A stretch of 64,000 nt of DNA, taken from positions 12,399,387 to 12,463,386 of the forward strand of contig OU612069.1 of assembly GCA_914767715.1 (NCBI GenBank), written 5' to 3'. This DNA is from Membranipora membranacea (lineage: Eukaryota > Bryozoa > Gymnolaemata > Cheilostomatida > Membraniporidae). Under the pieces are notes generated by a model. The model saw only the letters and a list, made by a program, of their open reading frames with translations. It was not told the DNA's origin and searched no databases. This document shows positions 1 through 12,489 of this stretch, in pieces. The position numbers and the translations under genes were made by a program. Position 1 is the stretch's first letter. The number at the start of each line of letters is the position of its first letter.

Positions 1-1209
1 ACGATAGCATCATTGCTTCTACACCTTTCAACGACGTTATGTTGCCCCACAATAAGGTGCCTTACTTTAGCTGTATATAGTGTCCTGTCTAGGTTCTGAT
101 AATCAAGTGCTTTGCTCAACAAAAGGCAACCCAGAATAGACTTCTTTCTACCGTTCACAGTTCTGAACAGAACAGGCTACTTGGTAGAACTAGGACTATC
201 CTTACCCTGACTTGCCTTATAAATAATACTTCTGTAATTCTTCTTTGTGAACGCTCCTGTCACTATGTCTTCAAACTCGTAATCTTGAACTCTGTTAACC
301 CTTGCTGCCAAAGTCTAAAGATGATACTACACATTTAATACCGTGAGCCGTGCCTTATATAGGATGTTAGGATTGCTGAGTTGGCACGTTGCAATAATGC
401 TGAGGTGGCGCACCAAAGTTTCCGTTTGCTGACAAGGAGAACATTTGCTAGGGTCGGTATGTTGCAATGATCCTGACTGTTTGCAGACTATACATGACTC
501 ATAAACCCAAGATTAATTATAAAACATATGATAAATATTGGTTAGCACATGGCATTGCTACGTATGTCATTTATTTGATAATAAATAATTATCAAACATA
601 AAAATGATCTTACTCCTATTCTGAAGTTTCCAGTATGTATAAGTTATGTTAATCATAGAATTAATAATAGTTCTACAGCCAACAGTTTTTCTAATGCTGC
701 TTTCCATGACCATAAATATTAGTCACAACCAAAAACCAATAATAAATAAATAATCACAGCACAAATCTGTACTGCTAATTGTGGTAATGACCAGACACAA
801 CAATTGTACATGAATAGTGCAGCGGCTAATAAATGGGGGGGGGGGGGGGGAAGAATAGCAATAAACATTGTTGAACACTATTTTTGTTGAGCCAGTTGTG
901 TCTCTATATAGTTGCTGCCTAAATTTACATATTACTAACCAATTATCTTCATAATTATATCCTTGTGTCATAATTATTAAACTGAAGCTAAATCAAACAT
1001 CCTTCATTTATTACTAGCACGCCAAGGATTTAGTGCTTGACATAATGTATCAGTAATGCCTTGATGATCGGCTCCTTTGTGCTACACATGTTTTTAAACC
1101 CTTAATTTGCATGTGTGCCGTCCATAATAATCATAATTTAATTGATAAATACAGGGCCTATAAGGTTGCTGCTTACCTACCCTAATAAATACCAGTATAA
1201 TAACTATGG
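1..1209. other. Gene-free AT-rich DNA with a G16 homopolymer
   Basis: I see no credible coding exon here. A run of 16 G lies at 835-850. The only longer open frame (minus strand, 723-971) crosses that homopolymer and has no recognisable domain, so I treat it as chance. Confidence 0.6.
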
Positions 1210-1545
1210 TATTTGTCAGGACTTACGAAAATGCTCCTGACACTGCCCTTATACTACCAATGGCTGTTAGAGTCCGAGTTTCCTTTCTCTGGTACAAAAA
1301 CATTGATAGTAAATTCATAGCCTTCTAATATCAGAACCTCCGCTAAATACATGTGAGTAACAATGGATGTTAACTCAGGTTAGCTTGGTTTCTCAAATCA
1401 AAAGCTGGTTCATTGTGATGTTGATTATAAAATGTTTTGATAGTCGATCTGTTGTATAAAAAGTTACAATAGCTTGTCTAGCGGTTAGATTCAATGACTC
1501 AATTTAAGACTCGTGTTTGTTACATTTCTGTTGCCGTTGTAGTAG

Positions 1546-1652
1546 AAAAGCTGTTCTGAATAATTGGTGGTACAACCAAACTGTGAAGATCTCATAACAG
1601 ACGGCACTTCACACCGCGTCATAACAGACTTCACCGATCCGCCCAGTATCAG
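1546..1652 (+). other. Exon-like cassette, copy 1 (broken)
   Basis: The cassette runs from an AG (gtagtag) to a GT donor (tcag followed by gtatgc). It starts aaaagctgttc like the other copies, but in the frame that is open in copies 2, 4 and 5 it meets a TGA almost at once. Its 107-base length is not divisible by three. It looks like a dead copy. Confidence 0.4.
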
Positions 1653-1757
1653 GTATGCTTTCCACAATATTTTTGCATATTTCTTTTTAAAAAAAATATG
1701 AATATAGGCCTGGAACCGTTTGAGAGAGGTTATAGGGGGGAGGGGGGGGGGAGGGGA

Positions 1758-2290
1758 TTGGCAGGTTTTGCTGCAGCATCAAGCACTTACCGACTTGTTC
1801 ATCCAACTATATTTAAGATTTTTAATTATACTCTGGAGTATCTTCATGACTGTGCTGGTCTAATAAGTTTGATTAATCCCAAGCCTATTAAATTTACCTG
1901 CTCTCTTATAGTCTAATCTACCTTCAATCATATCTAATATGCTATTCTATATAATTCACAGATGTTACTTGTCTGCACCCCCTTTACTTGCTCCCCTTCC
2001 TGACGCCCCCCCCCCCCTCTCGCCAGGAGAGGTGTAGATTAAAATGTAGATTGAAATGTAGAATAAGATTAAACCTAATCGACTCTTGAGTATGAAATCT
2101 CTGACTCTATCATCCCTATACAAGTGTGTGGCGGCAGCATTTTTATTGTAGATACCTTATCATTATGGTATGATGGCGATTGAATCAAAATAATTTCAAT
2201 GATTACCAATAACTAAACCTGATGCCCCCCCCCCCCCGACTCCCCGCTCCAATAGCAACAAAATATTAAGGGGATCTCGTACTACGCTGA
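1758..2290 (+). repeat. Segmental duplication, copy 1 (partner 5641-6171)
   Basis: This segment starts attggcaggttttgctgc and runs through C-rich tracts to aaatattaaggggatctc. The same sequence, nearly base for base, occurs at 5641-6171. The high identity makes it much younger than the surrounding module array. Long C runs at about 2005-2017 and 2225-2237 vary in length between copies. Confidence 0.8.
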
Positions 2291-3184
2291 TGTCAGGTGT
2301 TTTATGATACAATCCTGACCTGATCAACCCGTTTCCTCCTCTATCTTACCTATGCACACTTTCTCAGCTTTGGCTATGGCAGCCATAGCCGACATTCACA
2401 AGATTCTGCTAAAAACCTTTTAAGTTATGGATATGAGTCATCATCACCAGAACCTTTTTCAGCACCGATACTAATATTGCCTCGGAGTTGTCATCCCAAA
2501 CCGCAGCAATTATTTTATTGATTGAATTTTAGAGGATATCAATGTTGACAGACATGTGAAAACAGTCATTGCATGAAAACCTGAAATATTGCCTTGACAA
2601 GCCACATCTGCTAGTCCTGCTAACCTATAGCACCTAATTTACTCAGTGCCATTCAGCCCACTTCACAACAGCAATAAATTAGATATCAATCTAAAGTTAA
2701 CAGAGGGTTCAAAAAATACGAAAAGACTTCTTTGGCAGGAAATTGTATATTTTATTGTATATTATGCAGACTTATAAAAGGTTTTGTGATGGATCAATAA
2801 CTTAAAATTGATGTAAACTTACTTTCAATGGGGAGCATTCTAAGTTTACTTTGCCTGCTCTATTATAGCTAATCAAGTGATAGCTTTCCAGTAAGAAGCG
2901 CTTCTATTTTCAATTAGTCGCAAGCTTTATTAAAATATTACTTGAATCTAAATCTGCAGTCCAAAAATCATATCGTACATATTTTCATATAATTCTCCCG
3001 TATAACCGAGTACCACTGGGAGCTATCAAGATTGATTGTTCCAGCCCTTGGCATCCTAAGGTGTATATCTCAACTGTGTACCCGTCTTCTGACAGACTCA
3101 TGAAAAGACATGCAACCAATCTGGGAAGACAACTAGACACTACCAGGGGTCCCAGGATTGGGCCATTTGAGATCAGACAGCCCT
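2291..3184. other. Intergenic DNA with one unexplained open stretch
   Basis: No recognised gene. The plus strand is open from about 3001 to a TAG near 3229, giving about 70 codons of mixed composition. Residues around MKRHATNLGRQL look protein-like, but no clear acceptor precedes the stretch and I know no matching family. It may be an old exon or a chance frame. Confidence 0.35.
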
Positions 3185-4080
3185 TACAGATACGCTGCGT
3201 TAACTGGGTAGCTAAAGTAGAATAGAATGAGCCTGTGGGGCAAAGGAGAGCACAACTCCAAGTAGTGAATAGCGGCTAGCTGTTAGCGCTATGAACCCAT
3301 TTTTTCTTGGGAATGGTTAAAGTTATAATAGCAAGTCTAGTGGGTGATTCTGTTTGATTCAAAAATATTGTTCATACTTTGTTACGCACGCAACAAGTTA
3401 ATCCAATGACCAGCCAGCTACATGTTTCCGTCAAATAGGGGACCGCTTGTAAGGTATTGGAGGATGTGCTTTCTAACCTTTCGTCCAATTTATTTTTATA
3501 TTGGTGTCTAATTTTCCAAAACTGAACTGATCGATTCTTATTTAGAGTATGAGATTTTCCGCCTGTATCACAACTAGTCCAGAATGACAGCAACACTATT
3601 TTAACTTCTAATTCCATTTGACATGGTAGCCGCTGAAATAAGAACTCTAAATTTCAACAAAGTTGTGGGTGTCATTATTGCTAAAAACTCTCAACTGGGA
3701 AGTTAAAGTTCTGTGCATTTAAAAACGTTACTTTGCTAGGTGACACTAAAGGGAATTCAGTCGGGACTGTGCTTGTATTCCAGCCCTAACACGTATGCTG
3801 TGTCAATAGGGTAGCAATGGTTGGGTATTAATGGGCTTGCTGGATAAGAGTGCACAACTCCAAGTAGTGAATGAAGACTAGCTGTTAGCGCCATTAACCC
3901 GTTCTTTCCATGGGGATGGTTAGAAGGCGCAATTTCAAAACAATTACAATAGCGAGTATAGTGGGTGATTCTGTTTAATACATACAATGCATGAACTTAA
4001 TTATTGTTCATAATTTGTTATGCACGCAACAAGTTAATCCAATGTCCAGCCAGCTACATGTTTCTGTCATCAATTTTTAT
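3185..4080 (+). repeat. Tandem duplication (3185-3440 and 3785-4080)
   Basis: Both halves contain gcacaactccaagtagtgaa, then a gctagctgttagcgc-like stretch, then the block with acaagttaatccaatg and cagccagctacatgttt. They are neighbouring copies of part of the local module with short unique DNA between them. Nothing coding is apparent. Confidence 0.65.
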
Positions 4081-5640
4081 GAAACATAGTGCATAATCAA
4101 ACAGCAAAGGTTATTTACTGATCGCCCAGAGTATTATCAAATAGGGGACCGTTTCTCTCTTTGCATAACATATCAAGATAAAATATATGGGACATAGGTC
4201 TAAAGTCGAGGCATTTGTAGTTGCTTCATATCCACCTGGTCACGTCGAGGCGAGTGGGAGAGCAACTCGCATGCAGGCAATTGAATTAAACTTGATCTAG
4301 AGTTTATCTAGAGATTTAGTTGTGAAGATGATGAGGTTATATGAAAATTAAAAAAACTAGCACAAGTCAGCACCTTTGATAGAGCTGCCGTAATGCCAGC
4401 AATGCGGCCCTTGTACTACCAATGGCTGTTAGAGTCAGAGTTTCCTTTCCCTGGTACAAAAACATTGACAGTAAATTCATAGCCTTCTTTGTACACCTTT
4501 TAATGTCAGAACCTACGCAAAATACATGTGAGTAACAATGGTTTTTCACTCAGATTAGCTTAATTTCTCAAATCAAATGCGGGTCCGTTGTTGCGACGTT
4601 GATTATACAATATTCTGTAGTCGATCAGATTTCTTTTGTTTAAAAAGTTACAATGGCTTGTCTAGCATCTAGATTCAAAGCCTTAATTTAAGAATGTGTT
4701 CGTTGCGTTTCTCTTTCCATTATAGAAAACCCGTTCCGAATAACCAAACTGTTAAGATCTCATAACAGACAGCACTTCACACCACGTCATATCAGTTTTT
4801 ACCGATTTCCCCAAGTATCAGGTTTTGTTGCAGCATCACGCAATTTCTTGGTTGTACATCCAACTATACTTAGGATCTTTAAATTATACCCTCGCGTAAC
4901 TTCATGTATATGCTCGCTCTGTTTAAGTTACCCACTCTCTTATGATCCAATCTAGAAGGCTCTAATAATGAGAAAAGGAATGAGTAGTTTTATGAGTACG
5001 GCTGTGTGCTGGCCTCACCATAAGTGATTATCTAGTTATATCAGGTTTGATCAAGTTTGTGAGGGTGGAGAAGCCTCAAAACCGGCGTGACAGTAGACGG
5101 GCAAATCCAATGATTGTAAATTAGATCAAACTTTGATTTGAATTAAGTCAGGTGATAAGGGATGAATCGGAAGTTACAAGGGGTGAAAGCTACCTACTAT
5201 TATAAGCCTATCCTTCCTGTAGTTATTTTGCCAATAGATGAATTCTTACTACTCTAACCAGAATTAAGCCAAACTGTATATTTTAGTTGCTGCTAATATA
5301 TGTTAAATCTGTCCAAGAGAAAACAAGAAGCTTGTATTATTCTATTATTGCATCCTTGAATCAGGTTAATTGACACTCTGACTGTCAAAATAAAATCAGA
5401 AAAATTTTAATTATCTAGTGTTTACTATGAAGCTAATCGGTATGGGTGAACGACATCAGTAACTAAGAGTCACAAGCAGCCATGATTGGTCTAAAGAGTA
5501 CAGAGTTGTGATCAGTGAGATTCAAGTCCGATTCCAAGCGCGGGTAGTCATTCATGTTCATATGTTTTAAAAGAGGAAACAATTCATTCAAACCGTGTAC
5601 AAGTTGGAGTAAAAAACTATCTGCGACCCATGCCCATCTG
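4081..5640 (+). repeat. Module copy, then gene-free spacer
   Basis: Positions 4307-4830 match 6808-7020 and 1240-1660 and carry cassette copy 2. From about 4830 to 5640 I see AT-rich DNA without a supportable gene. Confidence 0.5.
4726..4821 (+). other. Exon-like cassette, copy 2 (open)
   Basis: The cassette follows ttccattatag and ends in tcag before a weak GT donor (gttttgtt). It is 96 bases long. Read with two leading bases and one trailing base it is open for 31 codons and includes KLLR and ends PQVS, resembling copies 4 and 5. The longer middle part is shared with broken copies 1 and 3. The weak donor lowers confidence that this copy is spliced. Confidence 0.4.
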
Positions 5641-6171
5641 ATTGGCAGGTTTTGCTGCAGCATCAGCTTTCCGACTTGTTCACCCAACTATACTTAGGAT
5701 TTTTAATTGTACCCTCGAGTATCTTCATGACTGTGCTGGTCTAATAAGTTTGATTAATCTCAAGCCTATTAATTTTACCTGCTCTCTTATAGTCTAATCT
5801 ACCTTCAATCTTATCTAATATTATATTCTATATAATTCACAGATGTTACTTGTCTGCACCCCTTTTACTCTTGCCCCCCCCCCTTCCTGACGCCCCCCCC
5901 TCGCCAGGAGAGGTGTAGATTAAAATGTAGATCGAAATGTAGATTAAGATAAAACCTAATCGACTCATGGGTATGAAAATCTCTGACTCTATCATCCCTA
6001 TACAAGTGTGTGGCGGCAGCATTTTTATTGTAGTTACCTTATCATTATGGTATGATGGCGATGGTATAATTTCAATAATTACCAATCACTTAACCTGCAA
6101 CCCCCCCCCCCCCCCCCCGTTCCAATAGCAACCAAATATTAAGGGGATCTCATATTACGCTGAAGTCAGGT
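5641..6171 (+). repeat. Segmental duplication, copy 2 (partner 1758-2290)
   Basis: Near-identical to 1758-2290, including the tracts around 5874-5898 and an 18-base C run at 6101-6118 that is longer than its counterpart. Immediately after it comes another copy of the local module. Confidence 0.8.
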
Positions 6172-7078
6172 GTTTAATAATCGCCTCCAATCTAGAGTAA
6201 TAGAATTTTCAGACCCAAATTTACTCCATGCAAGTTTATCTAGGCCTTTAGTTCTGTGAATGAGTTAAAAAGCTTGAAAGACAGCTAAAACAGTTCCATG
6301 TTTATATCTAGCATTAGAACCGCAAGAATATGTACATTTCTTTGTTTGTTCCCCTAACAATTTCAGAACCTATGCAAAATACTTTTAAGAAACAATAGAT
6401 TATAACTCTGGTTAGCCTAGTTTCACGATTTTCAAATGTTTTATTGTTTTTATTGGTTTATTTATGACAATCACAATAGCAAGTCTAGCGGTGACTCAGA
6501 TTCAAAGCCTGAACAAAATTATCGCTCATATTTGTTACGCGACAAGTTAATTCAGCGTCCAGCCAACTTCATCTCTGTCAGCCATTCTAGAAAAGCCATC
6601 TAGAAAACATCGTACAGTAGCCTAATCAAACCAATGAACTCCCTCATGTCGATGTTAATACTGCCTTGGAGTTGTCATCCTAAATTACAGCTATAGTTGG
6701 CGGATTAAATGACATCACTTTTAGCAGACAGGTGCAAAAAACAAGGACGATATCCATCTATGGACCGATATAGAGTTTTTGATTTTTAACTCATTGTTGC
6801 TACGCGCTGGTTTATCTAGAGATTTAGTTGAGCAGGTGATGAGGTTATATGAAAAACTGGCATATGTCTGTACCTTTGATAGAGCGGACGGAATACCAGC
6901 TATGCTTCCTTTATACTACCCTGGCTGTTTTAGTCCCAGTTCTTTTTATCTGATGTAATAACATTGACAGTAGTTTCACTGCCTTCTGTGTTCCCCAAAT
7001 AATGTCAGAGCCTCTCAATGACAACAAAATATTTCCTGACTAAATATCCCAGAAGATACTAAATCTGAGATAATTACC

Positions 7079-7446
7079 TTAAACTACTGCTGCCACTCAT
7101 GCAAATTTGTACTCATTGAACTTTGCATAGGTCCAAGATAATTAATTGAGACTTAAATCTCATAATTTTCACCTAATGGGCAAATAATTTGCACAAACTG
7201 ATCTTCAAAATCAGGGCATGAAATCTAGCACCAGCTAATGACGTGTACAGTATGCACTAGTAAGACGGTAACTACGTCACCCATGGCCGGTAGATAATTA
7301 ATTTCATACCCTAATTTTGACAATCAGTTTGTGCAAATTGTTTGCTCATTAGGTGACAACGCTGAGATTGCAGCCTCATTTTATTAGTTTTGAGCTATAC
7401 AGAATTCTATAAGCACACATTTGGCTGTGTGGCAGCAGTGGTTTAA
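7079..7446. mobile_element. TTAA-flanked foldback MITE, copy 1
   Basis: The 360-bp body (7083-7442) lies between two TTAA tetranucleotides at 7079-7082 and 7443-7446. Its halves are inverted repeats of each other: it starts actactgctgcc and ends ggcagcagtggt, and both arms contain caaataatttgcacaaactg or close variants. A second copy lies at 63470-63797, also between TTAA. A TTAA target fits piggyBac- or Kolobok-type transposases. No coding capacity is present, so it is non-autonomous. Confidence 0.8.
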
Positions 7447-7873
7447 ATCTAGAGTGGAGTTTTCTGACCCAATTTTGCTCCATGCGGGTTTATCTAGGAT
7501 TTCTAGGAATTTTGAACTGTGAAGGTGTTGAAATGTTTGAACGACGGCTAAAACACTTCCAGGGGTTCCTATTGCTAGCATAAAAACATTGATCATTTGT
7601 TTGTTCCCCTAACAAGTGAAGAACCTATGCTAAATAGTTTTATGAAACGATAGATCTTAATTCTGATTAGCCTAGTTTTACAAATTGAATGCTGGTCCAT
7701 TACGGTTTTCAACTGTTTTAATAATCAGATTTCTTTGGTTTGAAACAATTGCAAAAGCAATTCTAGCCAGTGACTTTGTTTGATTCAAAGCCTGAACTAA
7801 ATTACCGCTCATATTTGCTACGCAACAAGTTAATCCAATGTCCAGCCAGCTACATCTCTGTCACCCATTTTTG

Positions 7874-7971
7874 AAAAGCCGTTCAGAATATTTGGTGGTG
7901 TAATCAAACTGCTAAGAAGCTAAAAAATAAGCTGCACTTGACACCAAGTCAAATCGATTTCCCATTTTCAG
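7874..7971 (+). other. Exon-like cassette, copy 3 (broken)
   Basis: It starts aaaagccgttcag like the other copies and ends tcag with a strong donor (gtaagtgt). The upstream dinucleotide is TG rather than AG, so the acceptor is lost. A TAA interrupts the frame used by copies 2, 4 and 5, and the length is 98 bases. I regard it as decayed. Confidence 0.4.
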
Positions 7972-8858
7972 GTAAGTGTACCATGCAACAAATTTGTTTA
8001 CATATTATTATCATTTCATAAAATAGTAGAGGGGTGATTTTTGGGCCTCCATGTCAAGTGCATTCCAAGTTGGGTGTCCATTTATATTTTTACCTGCAGG
8101 AAAAACTCTGGGGGTGGGGGATTCGTTGCAAAATCAAGCGCTATCTGTGTTGTACATCCAATAAATCTTAGAATTTAGTAAATATCTGTGTCAATATTCT
8201 ACTGCTAACCAAAAATAAAAATAACTAACCCAATGCCGCCTTCTGGTCCCTGAGAACAACAAAACAGTCCTGGACAAAGAATGTGCCAGTAGCCCCCAAA
8301 TCTCAAAAGCTGCAGCCTGATGATCTCACGTTTTGTTGATTTGTGGCGTTGACATATTCCATAAAATCAAACCAGCGTATGACAGCATCTATGCATCTGC
8401 TAAAATAGAAACACCTTAAAATACCTTTGCTTAGTGTTAATAAATAAGTTCAGCGAATGCTGGGCTGTTAACATCGCGTTACATTCCGTGGTATAAATAC
8501 ATTATGAATACATGTATGTACATATCTTTGTTTGTTCCCCTTATTATTTCTGAACCTATGCTAAATACCTTTATGGAACAATAGATCTTTAAATCATATT
8601 AGCCTAGTTTCACAAATAATTGTGTTCCCACAGCTATGTTGATGATGGATTTATTGTTGATCAGATTTATTTTGTTTGGAAAAATACGATAGCTTGTCTA
8701 GCGGTAGTCTGAGCCCCCCAGACTCTTCCCCCCCCCTTTGTCAGACTGGTGACTCTGTTTGATTGAGAGCCTGACTGTATGAAATGAACAATTCAATTAA
8801 AAGTTCATCCATCCAGGGAGGTACTCCTTGATCAATCAATTTCTTTTGCTTGTTATAG

Positions 8859-8915
8859 AAAAGTTGTTCAGACAAATCGTCACTCCACCAGCGCTTACTG
8901 ATCTTCCAGTATCAG
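8859..8915 (+). other. Exon-like cassette, copy 4 (open)
   Basis: It is preceded by tcttttgcttgttatag and followed by the donor gtaagagt. The 57 bases read as 18 open codons in the shared frame, KLFRQIVTPP... to ...DLPVS. It differs from copy 5 by scattered substitutions and one 3-base in-frame indel, as expected of duplicated coding exons rather than neutral DNA. The parent gene is not identified. Confidence 0.45.
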
Positions 8916-9643
8916 GTAAGAGTACAAATGTATTATTTACACATTAATAATATAATGACAGTTGAGTGGAGGTTGTAAGAGGGGTCCATGGGGACAGCGC
9001 TTTCTGGTGATTTCGTGTTCGGATAGTGTCCGGTGTAACCTGGTAAACTCTAGAGTGGGCCTATGAGATTTTCTGACCCAGTGTACTCCACACTGAATCA
9101 TCAAGGAGTTTAGAAACACAGCAAACAAAAAACAAACATTCATTTGCTAAGTGAAAATGAATATTAATAGAAACTTGAAAATTAACATGCATCAAAATAT
9201 CTTTTCAATAAATCAATGCTTCAATTGTTCCTTTAGTGGACACAAAAACCTTGTGAATAAATACCAGAACCCTGCTTGTTCCCCTCATTATCTCAAAACC
9301 AATGCTATATACTTTTTAGAAACAATGGTTTTTAACTCAGATTAGCATAGTTTCACAAATTGAAATTTTATTCATTACGGCTATTGATTAACAGGTGCTC
9401 CCTTAGTCAATCAGGTTTCTTCATTTCTACAATGGATAGTCTCGCGGTTGGCTCTGTTTGGATCAAAGCTTCATTGGGAGGGGGGGTAATCTGAGCCCCC
9501 CCCCAGATTCTTGCCCCCTTGTCCCCGTCTGACGGGTGACATGTTCGATTTAGAGCCATAATGCAAGAAACATTTTTGTATGAAACAAATCATTTTTTAT
9601 TTATTTATTATCCATCCATCATTTTCTTTTTTGCTTGTTACAG

Positions 9644-9697
9644 AAAAGTTGTTGAGACAGATCTTCACTCCACTGCTTTCTGATCTTCCAGTATCAG
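9644..9697 (+). other. Exon-like cassette, copy 5 (open)
   Basis: It is preceded by a pyrimidine-rich tract and cttgttacag, and followed by gtaagagt, so both splice signals are good. The 54 bases are open for 17 codons in the shared frame, KLLRQIFTPL... to ...DLPVS. It is the cleanest of the five. It could be one of a set of alternative exons or a relic. No flanking constitutive exon is recognised. Confidence 0.45.
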
Positions 9698-9845
9698 GTA
9701 AGAGTACCATAGTATTATTTACGAATTAATTGTAAGACAGTTGAGGGGAGGTTGTAAGGGGGGTGGGGACAGGGTGTGAGGATCCGCTTCCGGTTCAAGC
9801 GCTTTCCATGTTGCAACTTGGAAATTAAGCCAATTTAATGTAAGA

Positions 9846-12301
9846 TATATTAATCAGGTTTCTATGGTTCATAATGATTTCAATAGCACCTTTAGCGGTG
9901 ATCATGTGTTAGAAACCAAACTCATACAATGTCCAGCAGCCAGGTACAAAAAATGCCCAGCATTTATATTATGTAGCACACTATGGAACAAAATATTTTG
10001 ATGTTCTAATCAATCAATAATCAATAACATATATTTACTTTACATTGCACCGGCTTGTACGATCATCGTGTATCCTCACCTATCTGCACATATCTGTGCT
10101 CTGTCCTGTACCGGTATCTGGCATCTCATGTACTCTTCATGTCATTGTCTCTCTCTTCTGCACACATGTCCAAACCACTGCAACATTCTTCTTCTCATCA
10201 GGTCTAACACACTCATAACATTCGCCTATTGCCTTATGTTTTCGATGGTTTTGCGCCCCTCAATACCTGATTCGAAGGCAATATTGCAACATTCTCATTT
10301 CAACATCGTGAGTAAATCCGACTTAACTTAGGTTTTGTCAATTACTGCTACATTCTGCTGTTCTCACGTCCTGCTAACATGTCATTTTCATATCTAGCCT
10401 ATAGAAGTCTAATAAAATAATCTGACACAGGATTAATTTTTTATGGTTAACAGAGATAAGTGCTGCAGGATATCACGAGATTTATTGATTTCAGTTGATA
10501 TCGGTAGGTTGATTGTGATTCAGGGCATATATTGGCTTGATATGATAATCGTTTCTATGATATGGGTTGATATCAGGTGGTTGATTATCGATATACAGTA
10601 CATATCTCGGTGAGGCGTTTTGCATATAGTATATGTTATCAGTGGGCCCATTGTTGGACCACTTTCATGTTATGGTTGTCTTCTCATGGTAAATGGATAG
10701 ACAATTACCATATTTATATGCAATTATTGCTAGATTACTCTGATTGCTGATTACTCTGACTCTTGAAACATGTAATATCAAAGTGTGATGACTCCAAATT
10801 TTGGTACTGATCGATATCAATATAAGTTGTTGCCAATCTATCTTTTGATTTGCTAGCAATTTCGCACAACACTAATCGAGAGGTTTGGTCAATAAAGTTG
10901 TTGACATATAAAGAGTAAGACAAGCAGGAACAAGTCAGTACCTTCCATAGAGCGGCCAAAATAGAAGCCTCACAAAAAAACAGTTACTTTGCTAAGTTAG
11001 ATTATATGGAATTCAATGAACAGCCCTTGTATTACGATGGGCTGTTCGGGTTCCTATCGCTTGTCTAATAACTTAAAGAAAACTTTGTTTGTTCCGGTAA
11101 CAATTTCAGAACCTATGCTAAAAACCTTCAGTAGGCTTTAGATTTCAATTCAGATTAGCATAGTTGTTCAAATTTAATGCTGATACTCTAAGGGTTTCTA
11201 TTATTATCAGCTGTTTTGATAATTGGATTTCTTTGGTTTATAAAAATTACAATAGCGCCTCTAACAGGTGATTAATTAATAGCTCAAACATGTAACAAAC
11301 CAAACTTATTCAATATCCAGCGAGGTACACAAAACATGTGGTATTATATTATGTATCACATATTAGAACATCCGTTCACAATATTTTGATGATTTAGTCA
11401 GGCAGATAACTCAATAATATGCATCTTCACTTTACATCATACCAGCTTTTTCCGCCCATTGTGTCTCCGCCCCTATCCGCACCTGTCTCAGCTCTGTCCT
11501 GTATGGGTAGCGGGTGCCTACCGGAAGCATAGCTCAATTAGACTTCTCAATCTAATCTTGAGCATCTTCTTCACTGAGGGAACACTGCAACATTCTTCTT
11601 TTCTTCGGGTTTAACTCACTCATGACATTCACTTCGTGCCTTATGTTTTCGTTGGTTTTGGGCCCCTCAATACTGATTCCAAGGAAGTATCGCAACATTC
11701 TCATTTCAACATCGTGAATAAATCCAACTTAACTTACGTTTTGTCAATAGCTGCTACATTCTGCTGTTCTCACGTCCTGCTAACATGACATTTTTATATC
11801 TACCCTATCTCTATATCTAATAGAATTATCTGACACAGGATTAATTTCGATGGTCAATAGAGATAATTGCTGCAGGAAATCACGAGATTGATTGATATCA
11901 GTCGAAATCGGTAGGTCGACTTCGATTCAGGCCATATATTGGCTCTACATGATAATCGTTTCTATGATATGGGTTGATATCAGGTGGTTCATTATCGATA
12001 TCGCGGTAGGTCGTTTTCCATGTAGACCAATTTCCGAAGGGTCGATTATTAGACAATTTTCATGTAATGGTTGTCTTCCCATGGTAAATGGAAAGACAAC
12101 TACCATATTAATAGGCAATTATCGCTAGATTACTCTGATGTAGACCTAGACCCAGATGTTGTCTTTTTTGAAATATGCAATATCAGAATGTGATCACCCT
12201 TAATTTGGGTTATGATCAATGACTTGCTAGCAACTCCACACAGCATTTATCGAAAGGTTTGGTTCTGTGTAGTGGTTAACATAACAAGTAAGACAAACCA
12301 G
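9846..12301 (+). repeat. Tandem duplication of ~1.1 kb (9846-10930 and 11199-12301)
   Basis: The halves align throughout: cactgcaacattcttctt (10176 and 11583), acattctcatttcaacatcg (about 10288 and 11696), ctgttctcacgtcctgctaa (about 10359 and 11769), and gatatgggttgatatcaggt (10559 and 11966). The stretch around 10490-10600 itself contains loose internal repeats of ttgatatcggtaggttgatt. No convincing coding exon is seen in either half. Confidence 0.75.
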
Positions 12302-12489
12302 ATGGAAACAATTACAATAACAATTCTGTTTGATTCAAAGCCTGAAATTATTTATAGCTCATGTTTGTAACGAAAAAAATTCAATCAATGCCCAGCCACC
12401 TACATCTCTGTCATCAACCGATCGCCCGTTTTCAAGAAAGTGAGCCACAAATTTGTTTACATATCATTTTATAAAAATGTAGAAGGGTG

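Noticed and set aside
5463-5687. Minus-strand 74-codon frame
   Set aside because: It crosses the border of a segmental duplication and has no domain or splice support.
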